Shown: positions 49,332-60,020 of the stretch, in pieces | Numbering within the stretch: position 1 is the stretch's first letter | How the letters are laid out: each line of letters starts with the position of its first letter | Source of the DNA: Verrucomicrobiaceae bacterium | GTDB lineage: Bacteria > Pseudomonadota > Gammaproteobacteria > Pseudomonadales > CAMLJR01 | Length of the DNA: 64,000 nt | NCBI GenBank assembly: GCA_028293825.1 | Contig: JAQGNY010000010.1 | Span: forward strand, 173,151-237,150 | Direction: 5' to 3' | Position numbers and translations under genes: made by a program | Notes under the pieces: generated by a model | What the model was told of the DNA's origin: nothing | The model's input: the letters and a program-made list of their open reading frames with translations, nothing else | The model's database searches: none

Positions 49332-50324
49332 ATGCAAGGTGGCCTTTTCGGCAATGAAAGTTCTGCGCTAGTCCGCGCAGCAATGCCCGCTCCCGCGCTA
49401 ATCGAACTCGCCACTGCGTTGCCGGCGCAACTGCGGTTGGGTTGTTCCTCGTGGAATTATCCGGGTTGGAATGGCATCGTCTGGGATGGCGATTATCCCG
49501 ATGCGACGCTATCGCGGCACGGCCTGCCCGCGTACGCACAGCACCCCATGTTCCGCACCATCAGTATCGATCGCAGTTTTTATCGGCCGCTTACGGTGGC
49601 GCAATTTGAGGCTTATGCCGCGCAGGTGCCGGCGGATTTTCGTTTTGTCGTCAAGGCTCCAAGCATTGTGACCGATGCGTTGATTCGCGACGAGAGCGGG
49701 CAGGGTCGCCAAATTAATCCGAATTTTCTCAATGCCGATTCGGCGCTGCGCGATTTCATCGATCCTGCATTGGCGGGATTGGGCGGAAAGCTCGGTGCGC
49801 TGGTTTTTCAAATCAGCCCGCTGCCACTTCAATGGCTCGGGCAGATGTCCGATCTGATCGCGCGGCTGAATGCCTTGCTAAAGGTTATTCCCGATGTACG
49901 GGCTGTGGCACCAGATGCTGCGGTCGCCGTTGAGGTTCGCGATCCGCAATGGCTGACAGCGAATTTCGTCGCCGCGTTGCGCGATAACGGCGCGACGTAT
50001 TGCATGGGCCTGCACGCAAAAATGCCGCGCATTGCCGAACAATTACCGATTTTGCGCGCGCTGTGGCCGGGGCCGTTGGTGTGCCGTTGGAATCTCAATC
50101 CGATCCACGGTGCATTCGGTTACGAAGATGCGCAACAGCTGTACGAGCCCTACGACAAAATGCTCGATCCCGATCTGGATACGCGCGCCGCGTTGGCGAA
50201 AGTTATCGCCGGTACCGTCGGTGCCGGCCAGAATGCGTACGTGACGCTGAGCAATAAAGCCGAAGGATCTGCACCGCTGTCGGTGTTTGCGTTGGCGCAA
50301 GCGATTCGGGAATTACAGCAGTGA
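49332..50324 (+). CDS. DUF72 protein (YecE-like TIM barrel)
   Basis: A 330-residue TIM-barrel protein of the DUF72 family. LGCSSWNYPGWNGIVWDGDYP at the start of the barrel, FRTISIDRSFYRPLTVAQF, FRFVVKAPSIVTDALIRD, VAVEVRDPQWL and AYVTLSNKAEGSAPLSVFALA are typical. The family is widespread but uncharacterised. The N-terminus MQGGLFGNES holds QGGLF. It lies 79 bp downstream of the DUF4130 gene on the same strand. Confidence 0.88.
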   Translation: MQGGLFGNESSALVRAAMPAPALIELATALPAQLRLGCSSWNYPGWNGIVWDGDYPDATLSRHGLPAYAQHPMFRTISIDRSFYRPLTVAQFEAYAAQVPADFRFVVKAPSIVTDALIRDESGQGRQINPNFLNADSALRDFIDPALAGLGGKLGALVFQISPLPLQWLGQMSDLIARLNALLKVIPDVRAVAPDAAVAVEVRDPQWLTANFVAALRDNGATYCMGLHAKMPRIAEQLPILRALWPGPLVCRWNLNPIHGAFGYEDAQQLYEPYDKMLDPDLDTRAALAKVIAGTVGAGQNAYVTLSNKAEGSAPLSVFALAQAIRELQQ

Positions 50325-50670
50325 GTCTTCGCAGATGTTTCGGCGGCGAGATTCCGACGAGACTGACTAACATTTTCTAAATGTTAGCTAACGGAAGCTA
50401 TACATGAGCGACGCCGCAAATTTAACGGATTATTCGCGCGTTGAATTTAATGAAGTTCGGCTTTGAATTTAATGATGGTCGATTAGCGCAGTATTTCGTT
50501 GCGGCGCGAGTGATCGTAATCGTCGTTCATAAAGCGTTTAGCAAATGCGATGACATCTAATGTGTCCGCCGTGTGTCGAGGCCGATGCAAAATTACCGCC
50601 GAATAAAATAATGCCGACAACATGCGATGCGACATTCGCAAATGCGTAACAACCATTTGCGAGGCACCTC
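50325..50670. other. Intergenic region before the dioxygenase-like gene
   Basis: No credible gene; a 20-codon frame at 50404 is too short to judge. The 13-mer TTGAATTTAATGA is present twice, at 50441-50453 and 50463-50475, as a direct repeat with 22-bp period. Confidence 0.4.
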
Positions 50671-51443
50671 ATGGCGAAAGAAAAATTACTCAATAAATCG
50701 TTAACGCGTCGGCAGGCAATCGAGGCGGGTGTGTTGGGTGCGTTAAGTATCGGTGCGTTGATTAATTGCGGCGGTGGCGGTGGTTCATCGACAGCGGCGA
50801 GCACATCGACAGTCACTACGACGACAACTACCGCGACCGGCAGCTCAAGCAGCGGTTGTGTATTGATACCGAGCGATGAAGTCGGTCCGTACCCGCTATG
50901 GTCGACCATTGCCGGCGCCGAGGTCGTCCATCGTGCGGATATCACCGAAGGCACGCAAACCGGTGTGCCATTTACGTTGACGCTAACGTTGGTCAACGTG
51001 AACGACAGTTGCACGCCGCTCAGTGGGGTCGAGGTGTATATCTGGCTTGCAATAAAGACGGCGAATACTCCGGTTACAGCAGCAACGAGAACGGCAGTCA
51101 TAGCGGCGAGACGTGGCTGCGTGGTGTGCAGAGCACAGACAGCGATGGCGCGGTCACCTTCACGACAATTTATCCGGGTTGGTATCAAGGGCGCGTCACG
51201 CATATTCATTTGCGCGCGTATCTCGGCAACGCGCTTGAAGTCACCACACAATTAGCGTTTCCCGATGCGATTAATACGACGGTCTACAACTCCGCGCTGT
51301 ATACGCACGGGCAAAATACATCGATCGCAAACAATGCGGCGGATCACGTATTTTCCGATGGCACTACTTATCAATTGCTGACACTGACCGGCAGTGTCAG
51401 CGCCGGTTACACGGGTACGTTGCAAATCGGTATCGCGTTATAG
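50671..51443 (+). pseudogene. Intradiol ring-cleavage dioxygenase-like gene with a frameshift
   Basis: The reading frame from 50671 gives an exported protein with a twin-arginine motif (SLTRRQAIEAG), then a Cys at 33 and a Gly/Ser/Thr-rich linker, then SDEVGPYPLW and GVEVYIW. At about 51046 the frame shifts: TGG-CT-TGC should read W-H-C, and one base is missing. In the next frame the gene continues with CNKDGEYSGY and YPGWYQGRVTHIHLRAYLG, where Tyr and His-X-His would bind iron in intradiol dioxygenases, and ends at 51443. If the base loss is real the protein is truncated; a sequencing error is the main alternative. Native substrate would be a catechol or a related aromatic. Confidence 0.8.
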
Positions 51444-51580
51444 CGTTCACGTGCGGCATTTTCGCGTTATCGCCATATTCTGCCGCACAGCATCGCCCTT
51501 TGCCGCACCGTGACACATAGTGCCGCGCGATTGAGATATGCGAAAATCCCCCTTCAATTCGCGAGCGGCCTTCTGCCCTG

Positions 51581-52048
51581 ATGAACTTCACTGACGAATA
51601 TTGGATGCAGCTTGCGCTCGATCAAGCGCAGCAAGCTGCAGCGGCCGGCGAAGTGCCGGTCGGCGCCATTGTGGTTAGAGACAATCAGTTAATCGGTGCG
51701 GGCTTTAATCAGCCGATCAGTCTGTGCGATCCGACCGCGCATGCCGAAATTGTCGCGTTGCGCGACGCGTCGAAAAAAGTATCGAATTACCGTCTGCCCG
51801 ATACCACGCTGTACGTGACGATCGAACCGTGCGCTATGTGCGCTGGCGCATTAGTGCATGCGCGAATTAAACGGTTGGTATTCGGTGCGCCGGAACCGCG
51901 CGCCGGTGCTGTCGTGAGCAATTTGCAGTTGTTGGATGGTGCGCATTTAAATCATCGCATCGAGGTGCAGAGCGGAGTTCTTGCCGAGCAAAGCACAGAG
52001 GCGATGCGAACTTTTTTTCGCAGCCGTCGCGGTGGCGGCGAGAAATAA
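51581..52048 (+). CDS. tadA: tRNA-specific adenosine deaminase
   Basis: A 155-residue zinc deaminase that makes inosine-34 in tRNA-Arg. His54-Ala-Glu56 (HAE) and PCAMC with Cys84 and Cys87 form the active site; the C-terminal EAMRTFFRSRR is typical. It is in its usual neighbourhood beside mltF and purL. Confidence 0.95.
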   Translation: MNFTDEYWMQLALDQAQQAAAAGEVPVGAIVVRDNQLIGAGFNQPISLCDPTAHAEIVALRDASKKVSNYRLPDTTLYVTIEPCAMCAGALVHARIKRLVFGAPEPRAGAVVSNLQLLDGAHLNHRIEVQSGVLAEQSTEAMRTFFRSRRGGGEK

Positions 52049-52149
52049 AATGATACAAAAAATAGCTTGTCTCGAAATGCCCGTATTTAGCTGACTCGTT
52101 TATTGCTCGCGATAACTATTTTATGTGCCATGAAATTACGCAGCCGCCA

Positions 52150-53871
52150 TCAACCGTGATCGAAAGTTGGTGTTGGTGTCTGCGGCGTGAAGCGTTCCAG
52201 CACATGATTGGTCATGCCTTTGGCTAATTCTTCCTCGCCAAAAAACACCGCGCCGATACCTTCCCTGCTCAACAATATCGATTCGTTTTCGCTGTGCGTG
52301 CGCAGCACGATTTCAATTGCCGGATTAAGCATGCGCGCGGTATCCGCCATTTGCCGAACATTTAATGGATCCGGTGTGGCGATAACCAACATTGCCGCGT
52401 GCGCGATATGCGCTTGAATTAAGACGGCGGGGTCGGCCGCGTTGCCCGACACGGCGGCCATGCCTTTCTTACGCAAATCCTCAACTAACTCGCGATTCTG
52501 CTCCGCTACGACGTAGGGAATACCGCGTGCATCCAGTGCCGCCGCAATGCGCCGTCCGACGCGCCCAAAACCCACCAGCACCACTTGCCCTTCCAGGTAT
52601 TTGCGCTCCGTGCTCATCGGTAATTCGGCATACGGGTCTTGCCGTCTTTCCAAGCGCTGGGCAAATTCGGAGCGCGCCAGAAACCAGCGGCGCAGCGGCG
52701 CGATTGCGGCAAACAAAAACGGATTCAGCGCAATCGAAATCAACGCGCCGGCTAGGACCAGGCTCATGCCTTCCGCCGATAACAACCCGAGCGTTTGCCC
52801 GAGACCGGCGAGAATGAAAGAAAACTCACCGATCTGCGCGAGGCTGGCGGCGACGGTAAGGCCGGTGTTGAGCGGGTAGCGAAAGGCGAGTACCAAGGCC
52901 AGCGCGGCGAAGGCTTTTCCGACCACGATGATGGCTACCACCGCGAGCACGCGGATCGGTTGTTCGACCAAAATCGACGGCTCGAACAGCATGCCGACCG
53001 ATACAAAAAACAGCACCGAAAAAGCATCGCGCAGCGGCAGCGATTCCTCGGCCGCGCGATGACTGAATTCGGATTCGCGCATCACCATGCCGGCGAAAAA
53101 AGCGCCGAGCGCGAACGACACACTGAACAATACCGCCGCGCCATAAGCGATGCCGATGGCGGTCGCGACCACGGCCAGCGTAAACAGCTCGCGCGAGCCG
53201 GTGCGCGCCACCTGCCATAACATCCACGGCAGTACACGTTTACCGGCGATCAGCATCACCGCAATAAACGCGGCGACCTGCAATAAGGTTTTGCCGATGG
53301 TCAGCCACAGCGGTGCGTCGTTGCCGGTGTCGATCACCGTCCCGCCCAACAAACCGGCGAGCGGCGGCAGCAATACCAACACCAATACGGTGGCTAGATC
53401 CTCGACCACCAGCCAGCCGATCGCGATGCGGCCATTCATTGTTTCCAGTGATTTATTGGCTTCGAGCGCTTTCAACAACACCACGGTGCTCGCACACGAC
53501 AGCGACAAGCCGAAAATCAAACCGCTGCCGAAACTCCAACCCCACCACGAGGCGAGTCCCATGCCCAGGGCGGTCGCCAAGCCCATTTGCACCACGGCGC
53601 CAGGAACGGCGATACGTTTTACCGCGAGCAGGTCGCTCAGCGAAAAATGCAGACCGACGCCGAACATCAGCAGCATCACGCCGATTTCCGACAGTTGCGC
53701 GGCGATGTGCGTGTCAGCGACAAAACCGGGCGTACCGGGGCCGATCAGAATGCCCGCCAACAGATAGCCAACCAACGCCGGGACCTTAATTTTTTCGGCG
53801 ATAAAACCAAAAATTAACGCGATGCCAAAGCCGGCGGCGATCGTGGTGATGAGTGGGGTGCTGTGTTCCAT
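52150..53871 (-). CDS. Kef/YbaL-type monovalent-cation:proton antiporter with TrkA-N domain
   Basis: A 573-residue inner-membrane antiporter. The first 390 residues hold about 12 helices of the CPA2 exchanger (VPALVGYLLAGILIGPGTPGF, EIGVMLLMFGVGLHFSL), then the NAD-binding TrkA-N domain starts at GQVVLVGFGRVGRRIAAALDARGIPYVV, about residue 430. The closest remembered relatives are YbaL and KefB/C. It probably exchanges K+ or Na+ for protons and is controlled by nucleotide binding. Confidence 0.9.
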   Translation of the reverse strand: MEHSTPLITTIAAGFGIALIFGFIAEKIKVPALVGYLLAGILIGPGTPGFVADTHIAAQLSEIGVMLLMFGVGLHFSLSDLLAVKRIAVPGAVVQMGLATALGMGLASWWGWSFGSGLIFGLSLSCASTVVLLKALEANKSLETMNGRIAIGWLVVEDLATVLVLVLLPPLAGLLGGTVIDTGNDAPLWLTIGKTLLQVAAFIAVMLIAGKRVLPWMLWQVARTGSRELFTLAVVATAIGIAYGAAVLFSVSFALGAFFAGMVMRESEFSHRAAEESLPLRDAFSVLFFVSVGMLFEPSILVEQPIRVLAVVAIIVVGKAFAALALVLAFRYPLNTGLTVAASLAQIGEFSFILAGLGQTLGLLSAEGMSLVLAGALISIALNPFLFAAIAPLRRWFLARSEFAQRLERRQDPYAELPMSTERKYLEGQVVLVGFGRVGRRIAAALDARGIPYVVAEQNRELVEDLRKKGMAAVSGNAADPAVLIQAHIAHAAMLVIATPDPLNVRQMADTARMLNPAIEIVLRTHSENESILLSREGIGAVFFGEEELAKGMTNHVLERFTPQTPTPTFDHG

Positions 53872-54135
53872 CCATTTTCCTTAAAAAATTGAACGCGCTT
53901 GGAAGTCGTCAGGCCGCGCAATTTCCGGGCGCCTGCCCCAGTGCAGAGAGTTAATTCAAGCGCAGACAGTGGCTGTGTTTTGGCTTCCGCAAATGCAGCG
54001 GCCGACGCGGCGGATTGCTTTCAAGCACGGATTGGATGGCTGATTTGCCGTCGAAAATTGGCGGCAGCGTGTAAAGAAGAAAATAGTCAGCGGCAAAAAT
54101 ATCACGGATAAAAGGCGAGAGGGCCGCGTTTTTTG

Positions 54136-55590
54136 TTACAGCGCGTTAAGAGTGGCGTCGAACATATCCGGCAGATATTGGTCGGTGGATTTCGGCGGCG
54201 GGGTGCGCTGCTTCGCCACTTCGGTCCAGGTCAATAAGTTGTAGTAGTAGCGAATGTTCTGCACGTAGCGCACCGGCTCGCGGCCGCGCGCATAGCCATT
54301 TTTGGTGTGCTCGTAATATTGGCTTTTTTGCAGTAGCGGCAGCGTGTCTTTGACATCGCTCCAGCGATTCGGATCTTTGCCCATGCGCTCCGCGATCAAG
54401 CGCGCATCTTCGAGATGGCCGTAACCGATGTTGTACGCCGCCAGCGCAAACCACATTTTGTCTTCGGGCTGAATGCGCGGCGGCAGGTCCTGCAAAATGC
54501 CTTTTAAATAGCGCGCACCGCCACGTAGGCTTTGCAGCGGATCGACGCGATCGGTAACGCCGACTTCTTTCGCCGCGGCGTTGGTCAGCATCATCATGCC
54601 GCGCACGCCGGTGGGCGATACTGCGTGCGGTTTCCATTCCGACTCGGCGTAACTGACGGCCGCCAATAGACGCCAGTCGATGTCGTAGTCTTCGGCGACC
54701 TGCTCGATCATGTCGCGGTATTTGGGCAATGTGCGTTGCAGATTGTCGGTGAATTGCGAGGCATCGTATTTATCGTTATCGGCACTGCCGGCGTAATAGC
54801 GATCGATCAATTGCGCCAGTTCGCCGCTGTCTTTGAGCTTCGCAAAGAAATTATTTACTTCATCGCGCAGGCGTTGATTGCGTGGATCTTTCGCCAGCGC
54901 CCACGCCAGTTGGCTACTGGCGCCAAGTTTGAGCGCCACGTGCGTATTGCGATAAAACGCGCTGTTCGCGGCAAATTCATTGGAGTCGACAATGGTGGCA
55001 TCGATTTCGTTAGCGTCGAGCTGATCGAGCAGGTCGATGGTTTCGATATCGTTCGATTCCTCCCACTTCAAACCGGCGACCAACTCTTTTTGATCGTGCA
55101 GATATTCGGCCGCGTAACTGCCGGCGAGCACATGCACGCGCGCGTTGCGCAGATCGGTGAGCGCAGTGGGAGAAATACCGTCCTCATGCGTCAACACGAC
55201 TTGTTCGACATCCATGAAGCCCGGACCGAAATCCACTTCCTGCTGGCGCTTCGGCGTGATGGCAAGGCCGGCAGCAGCGAGATCGGCGCGGCCGCGACCG
55301 AGATTTTCATAAATGCCGTCGATGCTGGGCTGCGTTTCGATCTGTAGCTTCACGCCGAGATAATCGGCAAAGCGTTTCGCCAATTCGTATTCGAAGCCGG
55401 TCGGGCCGTTGCGATCTTCGTAATAGGTGGTCGGGCTGTTGCGGGTCAGCACGCGCAGGACGCCGGCGTCGCGGATTTCTTGCAGGTGATCGGACGAGCC
55501 GCAGCCGCCGAGTAGCGCAAGTACTGAGGTTAGGAATAAGCCGAGTAACGGACGAAGAGGCGGGAGACGGGAGAGCAGGGAAGCGGTCAT
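54136..55590 (-). CDS. mltF: Membrane-bound lytic murein transglycosylase F
   Basis: A 484-residue outer-membrane lipoprotein. The lipobox LLGGC puts the lipidated Cys at about residue 30. An SBP_bac_3-like regulatory domain (about 35-265, with DAGVLRVLTRNSPTTYYEDRNGPTGFEYELAKRFADYLG) is followed by the SLT domain with catalytic Glu in AAVSYAESEWKPHAVSPTGVRGMMMLT and the AAYNIGYGHLEDARL helix. It cleaves glycan strands of peptidoglycan. It is divergent from purL, as in other Gammaproteobacteria. Confidence 0.95.
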   Translation of the reverse strand: MTASLLSRLPPLRPLLGLFLTSVLALLGGCGSSDHLQEIRDAGVLRVLTRNSPTTYYEDRNGPTGFEYELAKRFADYLGVKLQIETQPSIDGIYENLGRGRADLAAAGLAITPKRQQEVDFGPGFMDVEQVVLTHEDGISPTALTDLRNARVHVLAGSYAAEYLHDQKELVAGLKWEESNDIETIDLLDQLDANEIDATIVDSNEFAANSAFYRNTHVALKLGASSQLAWALAKDPRNQRLRDEVNNFFAKLKDSGELAQLIDRYYAGSADNDKYDASQFTDNLQRTLPKYRDMIEQVAEDYDIDWRLLAAVSYAESEWKPHAVSPTGVRGMMMLTNAAAKEVGVTDRVDPLQSLRGGARYLKGILQDLPPRIQPEDKMWFALAAYNIGYGHLEDARLIAERMGKDPNRWSDVKDTLPLLQKSQYYEHTKNGYARGREPVRYVQNIRYYYNLLTWTEVAKQRTPPPKSTDQYLPDMFDATLNAL

Positions 55591-55702
55591 AGGTCGGCAT
55601 TCTACTGGTCAAAGCCTGATCAGCCAACCAAGTCGGAGAAATCAGATACGCGCGCACACCGCTCGGAGAGCGCAACTGATGGCAAATCGGCGCGTTATCA
55701 AG

Positions 55703-55731
55703 CTGATCAATCCAGCCCATTCCTTTACAAT
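55703..55731 (+). promoter_or_regulatory. Candidate purL promoter
   Basis: CTGATC at 55703-55708, a 17-base spacer and TACAAT at 55726-55731 give a sigma-70-like pair about 45 bp before the purL start. The -35 is poor, so this is tentative. Confidence 0.45.
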
Positions 55732-55775
55732 ACGCGCCTTTCCCGTTGCCCCCCGACCTAGAGGTATCTTCCGGC

Positions 55776-58700
55776 ATGCTGATTCTGCGCGGCGCCCCGG
55801 CTCTTTCCCCCTTTCGAATCCGCAAGTTGCAAGCGATCCTAAGCGCGCGTTTGCCGGCGCTGACGGCGGTTTATGCCGAGTTTGTGCATGTGATCGATGC
55901 CGAACGCGTTTTGGACGATGCCGAAACCGCGCTGCTGCAACAACTGTTGCAGTACGGCCCGGCGCTGCAGGCCGGCGCCACCGAGGGCGAGCTGTTTTTC
56001 GTGGTGCCGCGCTTCGGCACCATTTCGCCGTGGGCGAGCAAGGCGACCGATATCGCGCATAACTGCGGGCTGCGCGACATCAATCGCATCGAGCGTGGCA
56101 TCGCCTATTACCTGAAATTTTCCACCGCGCCGACGGCCGAACAGCGCAAAGTCGCCGTCGCGCAATTGCACGACCGCATGGTAGAAACCGTGCTTGCCAG
56201 CTTCGACAGCGCCGCCAATTTATTTGCCCGCGAACCGGCTCGCGCCTTGACCAGCGTCGATATCCTGCAGGGCGGCCGCGCGGCGTTGGCGACAGCGAAT
56301 AAAACGCTCGGTCTGGCGCTGGCCGACGATGAAATCGATTACCTGGTCGACAGCTTCATCCAATTAAAACGCAATCCAACCGACGTCGAGTTGATGATGT
56401 TCGCGCAGGCGAACTCCGAGCATTGCCGTCACAAGATTTTCAATGCGAGCTGGAGCATCGACGGTCAGGCGCAGACGCATTCGCTGTTTCAGATGATCAA
56501 GAACACGCATCAGCAAAACGGCGACAACGTATTAAGTGCCTATTCGGACAACGCGGCGGTCGTCACCGGCAGTCGCGCCGGCCGCTTTTATCCCGATCCT
56601 GAAAGCTTCACGTATCGCTATCACGAAGAAGACATTCATCTGTTGATGAAGGTTGAAACGCACAATCACCCGACCGCTATTTCGCCGTTCTCGGGCGCGG
56701 GCACCGGCGCTGGCGGCGAGATTCGCGATGAAGGCGCGGTCGGGCGCGGCTCGAAACCGAAAGTGGGATTGACCGGTTTCAGCGTATCCAATTTGCAAAT
56801 TCCCGATTTCACCCAGCCGTGGGAGCGCGATTACGGCAAACCGAATCGCATCGTGTCGGCGCTCGACATCATGATCGAAGGCCCCATCGGCGGCGCTGCG
56901 TTTAACAACGAATACGGCCGCCCGAATATTTGCGGTTATTTTCGCGTGTTCGAAGATTACGCCGACGGCGTTAATGGCATCGAGCGGCGCGGCTATCACA
57001 AACCGATCATGATTGCCGGCGGTTACGGCAATATCAAAACCGAACATATCGAGAAGAAACCGTTCGCAGCCGGTTGCCAGTTAATCGTGCTCGGTGGTCC
57101 GGCCATGTTGATCGGCTTGGGCGGCGGCGCGGCGTCGTCGATGGCCAGCGGTTCTTCGACCGAGGATTTGGATTTCGCCTCGGTGCAGCGGCAGAACCCG
57201 GAAATAGAACGCCGTTGTCAGGACGTGATCGATCGCTGCTGGGCGCTCGGCGCGGAAAACCCGATCGAATTTATTCACGATGTCGGCGCCGGCGGCTTAT
57301 CGAACGCATTCCCCGAGTTAGTAAAAGACGGCGATAAAGGCGGCCAATTCGAATTGCGCTGCGTGCCGAACGACGAGCCCGGCATGGCGCCGCTGGAAAT
57401 CTGGTGCAACGAGGCGCAGGAGCGCTATGTGCTCGCAGTGCTGCCGGATAATTTGCAGCGCTTCGTCGATATTTGTACGCGCGAGCGCGCGCCGTTCGCG
57501 GTGGTCGGTGTCGCCACCGACGAAAAACATTTGCGCCTGGGCGATGAGTTCTTCGCCAACAATCCGGTCGATTTGCCGATGTCGGTGCTGTTCGGCAAAG
57601 CGCCGAAAATGCAGCGCGAATTTTCGCGGCAATCTTTCACGCACGCGCCACTGCAATTGGGCGCTGTCGATATCGCCGAAGCGGCGCAGCGCGTACTGCG
57701 ATTACCCACCGTCGCCAGCAAAAACTTTCTGATCACGATTGGCGACCGCTCGGTCGGTGGCATGGTCGCGCGCGATCAGTTCGTGGGACCGTGGCAGGTC
57801 CCGGTCGCGGATTGCGCGGTAACGACGGTGGCGTTCGACAGTTATCGCGGCGAAGCGATGTCTATGGGCGAGCGCACGCCGTTGGCGTTAATCAGCGCGG
57901 CGGCATCGGGCCGCATGGCGATCGGCGAGGCGATCACCAATATCGCCGCGACCCGTATCGAGAAATTAGGCGACGTGAAATTGTCCGCGAACTGGATGTG
58001 CGCGGCCGGTCATCCCGGCGAGGACGAAAAATTATTCGATACGGTAAAAGCAGTCGGCATGGAGTTGTGTCCGCAGCTCGGCATCGCGATTCCAGTCGGC
58101 AAGGATTCGATGTCGATGCGCACCGCGTGGAATGACGGCGAAGAAAACAAGTCGGTGACGGCGCCGCTGTCGTTGATTATTTCGGCGTTCGCACCGGTGC
58201 TTGATGTGCGCAAAACCGTCACGCCGCAATTGCGCCTTGATGTTTCGGCACACGGAAGCAGCGCAACCGATTTATTGTTTATCGATTTGGGCGCGCGCAA
58301 CAATCGTCTCGGCGCCTCGTGCCTAGCGCAGGTATTCAATCAACTGGGCGACAGCGCGCCGGATGTCGATGATCCGCAAATCCTCGCGGCATTTTTCAAT
58401 GCAATTCAACAATTGCTCGAACGCAATTTGGTGCTGGCATATCACGATCGGTCCGATGGCGGTTTATTCGCGACGCTGACTGAAATGGCGTTTGCGGGCC
58501 ACTGCGGTTTTAACGTCGAGCTGAGCGCGCTGGGCGCCGATGCGTTATCGGTATTGTTTAGCGAAGAATTGGGCGCGGTATTGCAAATCCGCCGCGGCGA
58601 TCGCGATGCAGTGCTCGCGCAATTAACGCAGGCCGGACTGCAGGCACACAGTTATTTAATCGGCGAACCGACGACGAATTCCGCGTTGGAATTTTCCTGG

Positions 58701-59684
58701 CAGAGCAAAATTATTCTCGCCGCCGACCGCGTCGATTATCAGCGTCTATGGACGGAAACGAGTTATCGCATTCAGGCGTTGCGCGACAATCCCGAATGCG
58801 CGCAGCAGGAATTCGATGCGCTGCTCGATGCGAGCGATCCTGGTCTCAGCGTCAAACTTAATTTCGATCGCAATGACGATATCGCCGCGCCATCTATCGC
58901 CAAAGGCGTGCGTCCGCGCATTGCTGTGTTGCGCGAGCAGGGCGTGAACGGTCAGGTCGAAATGGCGGCGGCATTCGATCGCGCCGGCTTCACCGCTGTC
59001 GATGTACACATGAGCGATATTTTGAGTGGCCGCGTTGCACTCGATTCATTTAAAGGTATTGCCGCCTGCGGCGGTTTTTCGTACGGCGATGTACTCGGCG
59101 CCGGCGAAGGTTGGGCGAAAACAATTTTGTTCAATGCGCGCGCGCGCGAACAATTTCAAACCTTTTTCCATCGCGACGACACGTTCGGGCTCGGCATCTG
59201 TAACGGCTGTCAGATGATGTCGAATTTAAAAGATTTAATTCCCGGCGCCGAATTGTGGCCGCGCTTCGTGCGCAATTTATCCGAGCAATTCGAAGCGCGC
59301 GTGGCGCTGGTGCAAGTGCCGCCGTCGCCGTCGTTATTTTTCGCCGGGATGACGGGCTCGCATATGCCAATCGCCGTCGCACACGGTGAAGGTCATGCCG
59401 AGTTCGCCAGCGAACAGCAAAAACACGCATTGCAGCAAAGCAATCAAGTGGCGCTGCAATTTGTCGACAATCGTTTGCAGGCGACCGAACGTTATCCCGC
59501 CAATCCGAACGGTTCGCCGGCGGGCATCAGCGGTGTGACTTCAAGCGACGGTCGCGTCACGTTGTTAATGCCGCATCCCGAGCGTGTATTTCGCTCGGTG
59601 CAGAATTCGTGGCGGCCCGACGATTGGCAGGAAGACGGTGCGTGGCTGCGCATTTTCCGCAATGCGCGCGCATGGGTCGGATAA
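55776..59684 (+). CDS. purL: Phosphoribosylformylglycinamidine synthase (single-chain)
   Basis: A 1302-residue large-type PurL that makes FGAM from FGAR, glutamine and ATP in purine synthesis. N-terminal linker ([16 protein letters not shown]), FGAM synthetase domains with [31 protein letters not shown] ATP-binding region, and a C-terminal glutaminase with GICNGCQMM (nucleophile Cys) and [15 protein letters not shown]. Length matches the roughly 1295 residues of gamma-proteobacterial enzymes. The start at ATG 55776 matches the usual MxILRG; an upstream in-frame ATG is not used. Confidence 0.97.
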   Translation: MLILRGAPALSPFRIRKLQAILSARLPALTAVYAEFVHVIDAERVLDDAETALLQQLLQYGPALQAGATEGELFFVVPRFGTISPWASKATDIAHNCGLRDINRIERGIAYYLKFSTAPTAEQRKVAVAQLHDRMVETVLASFDSAANLFAREPARALTSVDILQGGRAALATANKTLGLALADDEIDYLVDSFIQLKRNPTDVELMMFAQANSEHCRHKIFNASWSIDGQAQTHSLFQMIKNTHQQNGDNVLSAYSDNAAVVTGSRAGRFYPDPESFTYRYHEEDIHLLMKVETHNHPTAISPFSGAGTGAGGEIRDEGAVGRGSKPKVGLTGFSVSNLQIPDFTQPWERDYGKPNRIVSALDIMIEGPIGGAAFNNEYGRPNICGYFRVFEDYADGVNGIERRGYHKPIMIAGGYGNIKTEHIEKKPFAAGCQLIVLGGPAMLIGLGGGAASSMASGSSTEDLDFASVQRQNPEIERRCQDVIDRCWALGAENPIEFIHDVGAGGLSNAFPELVKDGDKGGQFELRCVPNDEPGMAPLEIWCNEAQERYVLAVLPDNLQRFVDICTRERAPFAVVGVATDEKHLRLGDEFFANNPVDLPMSVLFGKAPKMQREFSRQSFTHAPLQLGAVDIAEAAQRVLRLPTVASKNFLITIGDRSVGGMVARDQFVGPWQVPVADCAVTTVAFDSYRGEAMSMGERTPLALISAAASGRMAIGEAITNIAATRIEKLGDVKLSANWMCAAGHPGEDEKLFDTVKAVGMELCPQLGIAIPVGKDSMSMRTAWNDGEENKSVTAPLSLIISAFAPVLDVRKTVTPQLRLDVSAHGSSATDLLFIDLGARNNRLGASCLAQVFNQLGDSAPDVDDPQILAAFFNAIQQLLERNLVLAYHDRSDGGLFATLTEMAFAGHCGFNVELSALGADALSVLFSEELGAVLQIRRGDRDAVLAQLTQAGLQAHSYLIGEPTTNSALEFSWQSKIILAADRVDYQRLWTETSYRIQALRDNPECAQQEFDALLDASDPGLSVKLNFDRNDDIAAPSIAKGVRPRIAVLREQGVNGQVEMAAAFDRAGFTAVDVHMSDILSGRVALDSFKGIAACGGFSYGDVLGAGEGWAKTILFNARAREQFQTFFHRDDTFGLGICNGCQMMSNLKDLIPGAELWPRFVRNLSEQFEARVALVQVPPSPSLFFAGMTGSHMPIAVAHGEGHAEFASEQQKHALQQSNQVALQFVDNRLQATERYPANPNGSPAGISGVTSSDGRVTLLMPHPERVFRSVQNSWRPDDWQEDGAWLRIFRNARAWVG

Positions 59685-59756
59685 ACACGTTCCGATAAAG
59701 AAATGAATAAAACGTCGGATAAAAAATTGGCTAAAAAAAGAGCGGGACGGTAAAGG

Positions 59757-59784
59757 TTGTTGTGCAGGGCAGTTTACGTATAAT
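59757..59784 (+). promoter_or_regulatory. Candidate promoter of secDF
   Basis: TTGTTG at 59757-59762, 16-base spacer, and consensus TATAAT at 59779-59784. It faces secD and gives a leader of about 230 bases. Confidence 0.55.
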
Positions 59785-59789
59785 TGCCC

Positions 59790-59820
59790 CGCCCTTTAAT
59801 TGACCCGCCTTTAATTGACC
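59790..59820 (+). repeat. Direct repeat at the secDF transcription start
   Basis: CGCCCTTTAATTGACC is followed at once by CGCCTTTAATTGACC, two near-identical copies differing by one C, just downstream of the TATAAT. It is therefore within the first bases of the transcript. Confidence 0.8.
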
Positions 59821-60020
59821 AACTACGCGCGGTTAGCTCCAGGACGATAATAACTGCCGCCACCTATTTCGATTCGGCAGATACACATTGCAGTGGGTTA
59901 ATTGTTGCGGCTTTCGCCGCGCGAGCCATTTTCCGGTTCCCTATTATTTTGATCTGCTGCCACTTCAGCGAAGTGGTCGAACTGATAAGAAGACGGTTCG
60001 CATTTATTTTTGGAAGCTCT

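Larger units (their letters stand above)
59685..60020. other. Intergenic region purL-secD with a promoter and repeat
   Basis: No gene is accepted here; the secD frame has no stop for about 79 codons upstream of its ATG, but this is low-quality sequence. It holds a promoter candidate at 59757-59784 and a direct repeat at 59790-59820. The resulting secD leader would be about 230 bases with no recognised element. Confidence 0.5.

Noticed and set aside
59784..60020. In-frame N-terminal extension of secD, or an upstream arrest-peptide gene (59888-60112)
   Set aside because: SecD begins at its usual helix at 60021 with a ribosome site; the upstream frames have no conserved arrest motif or signal peptide.
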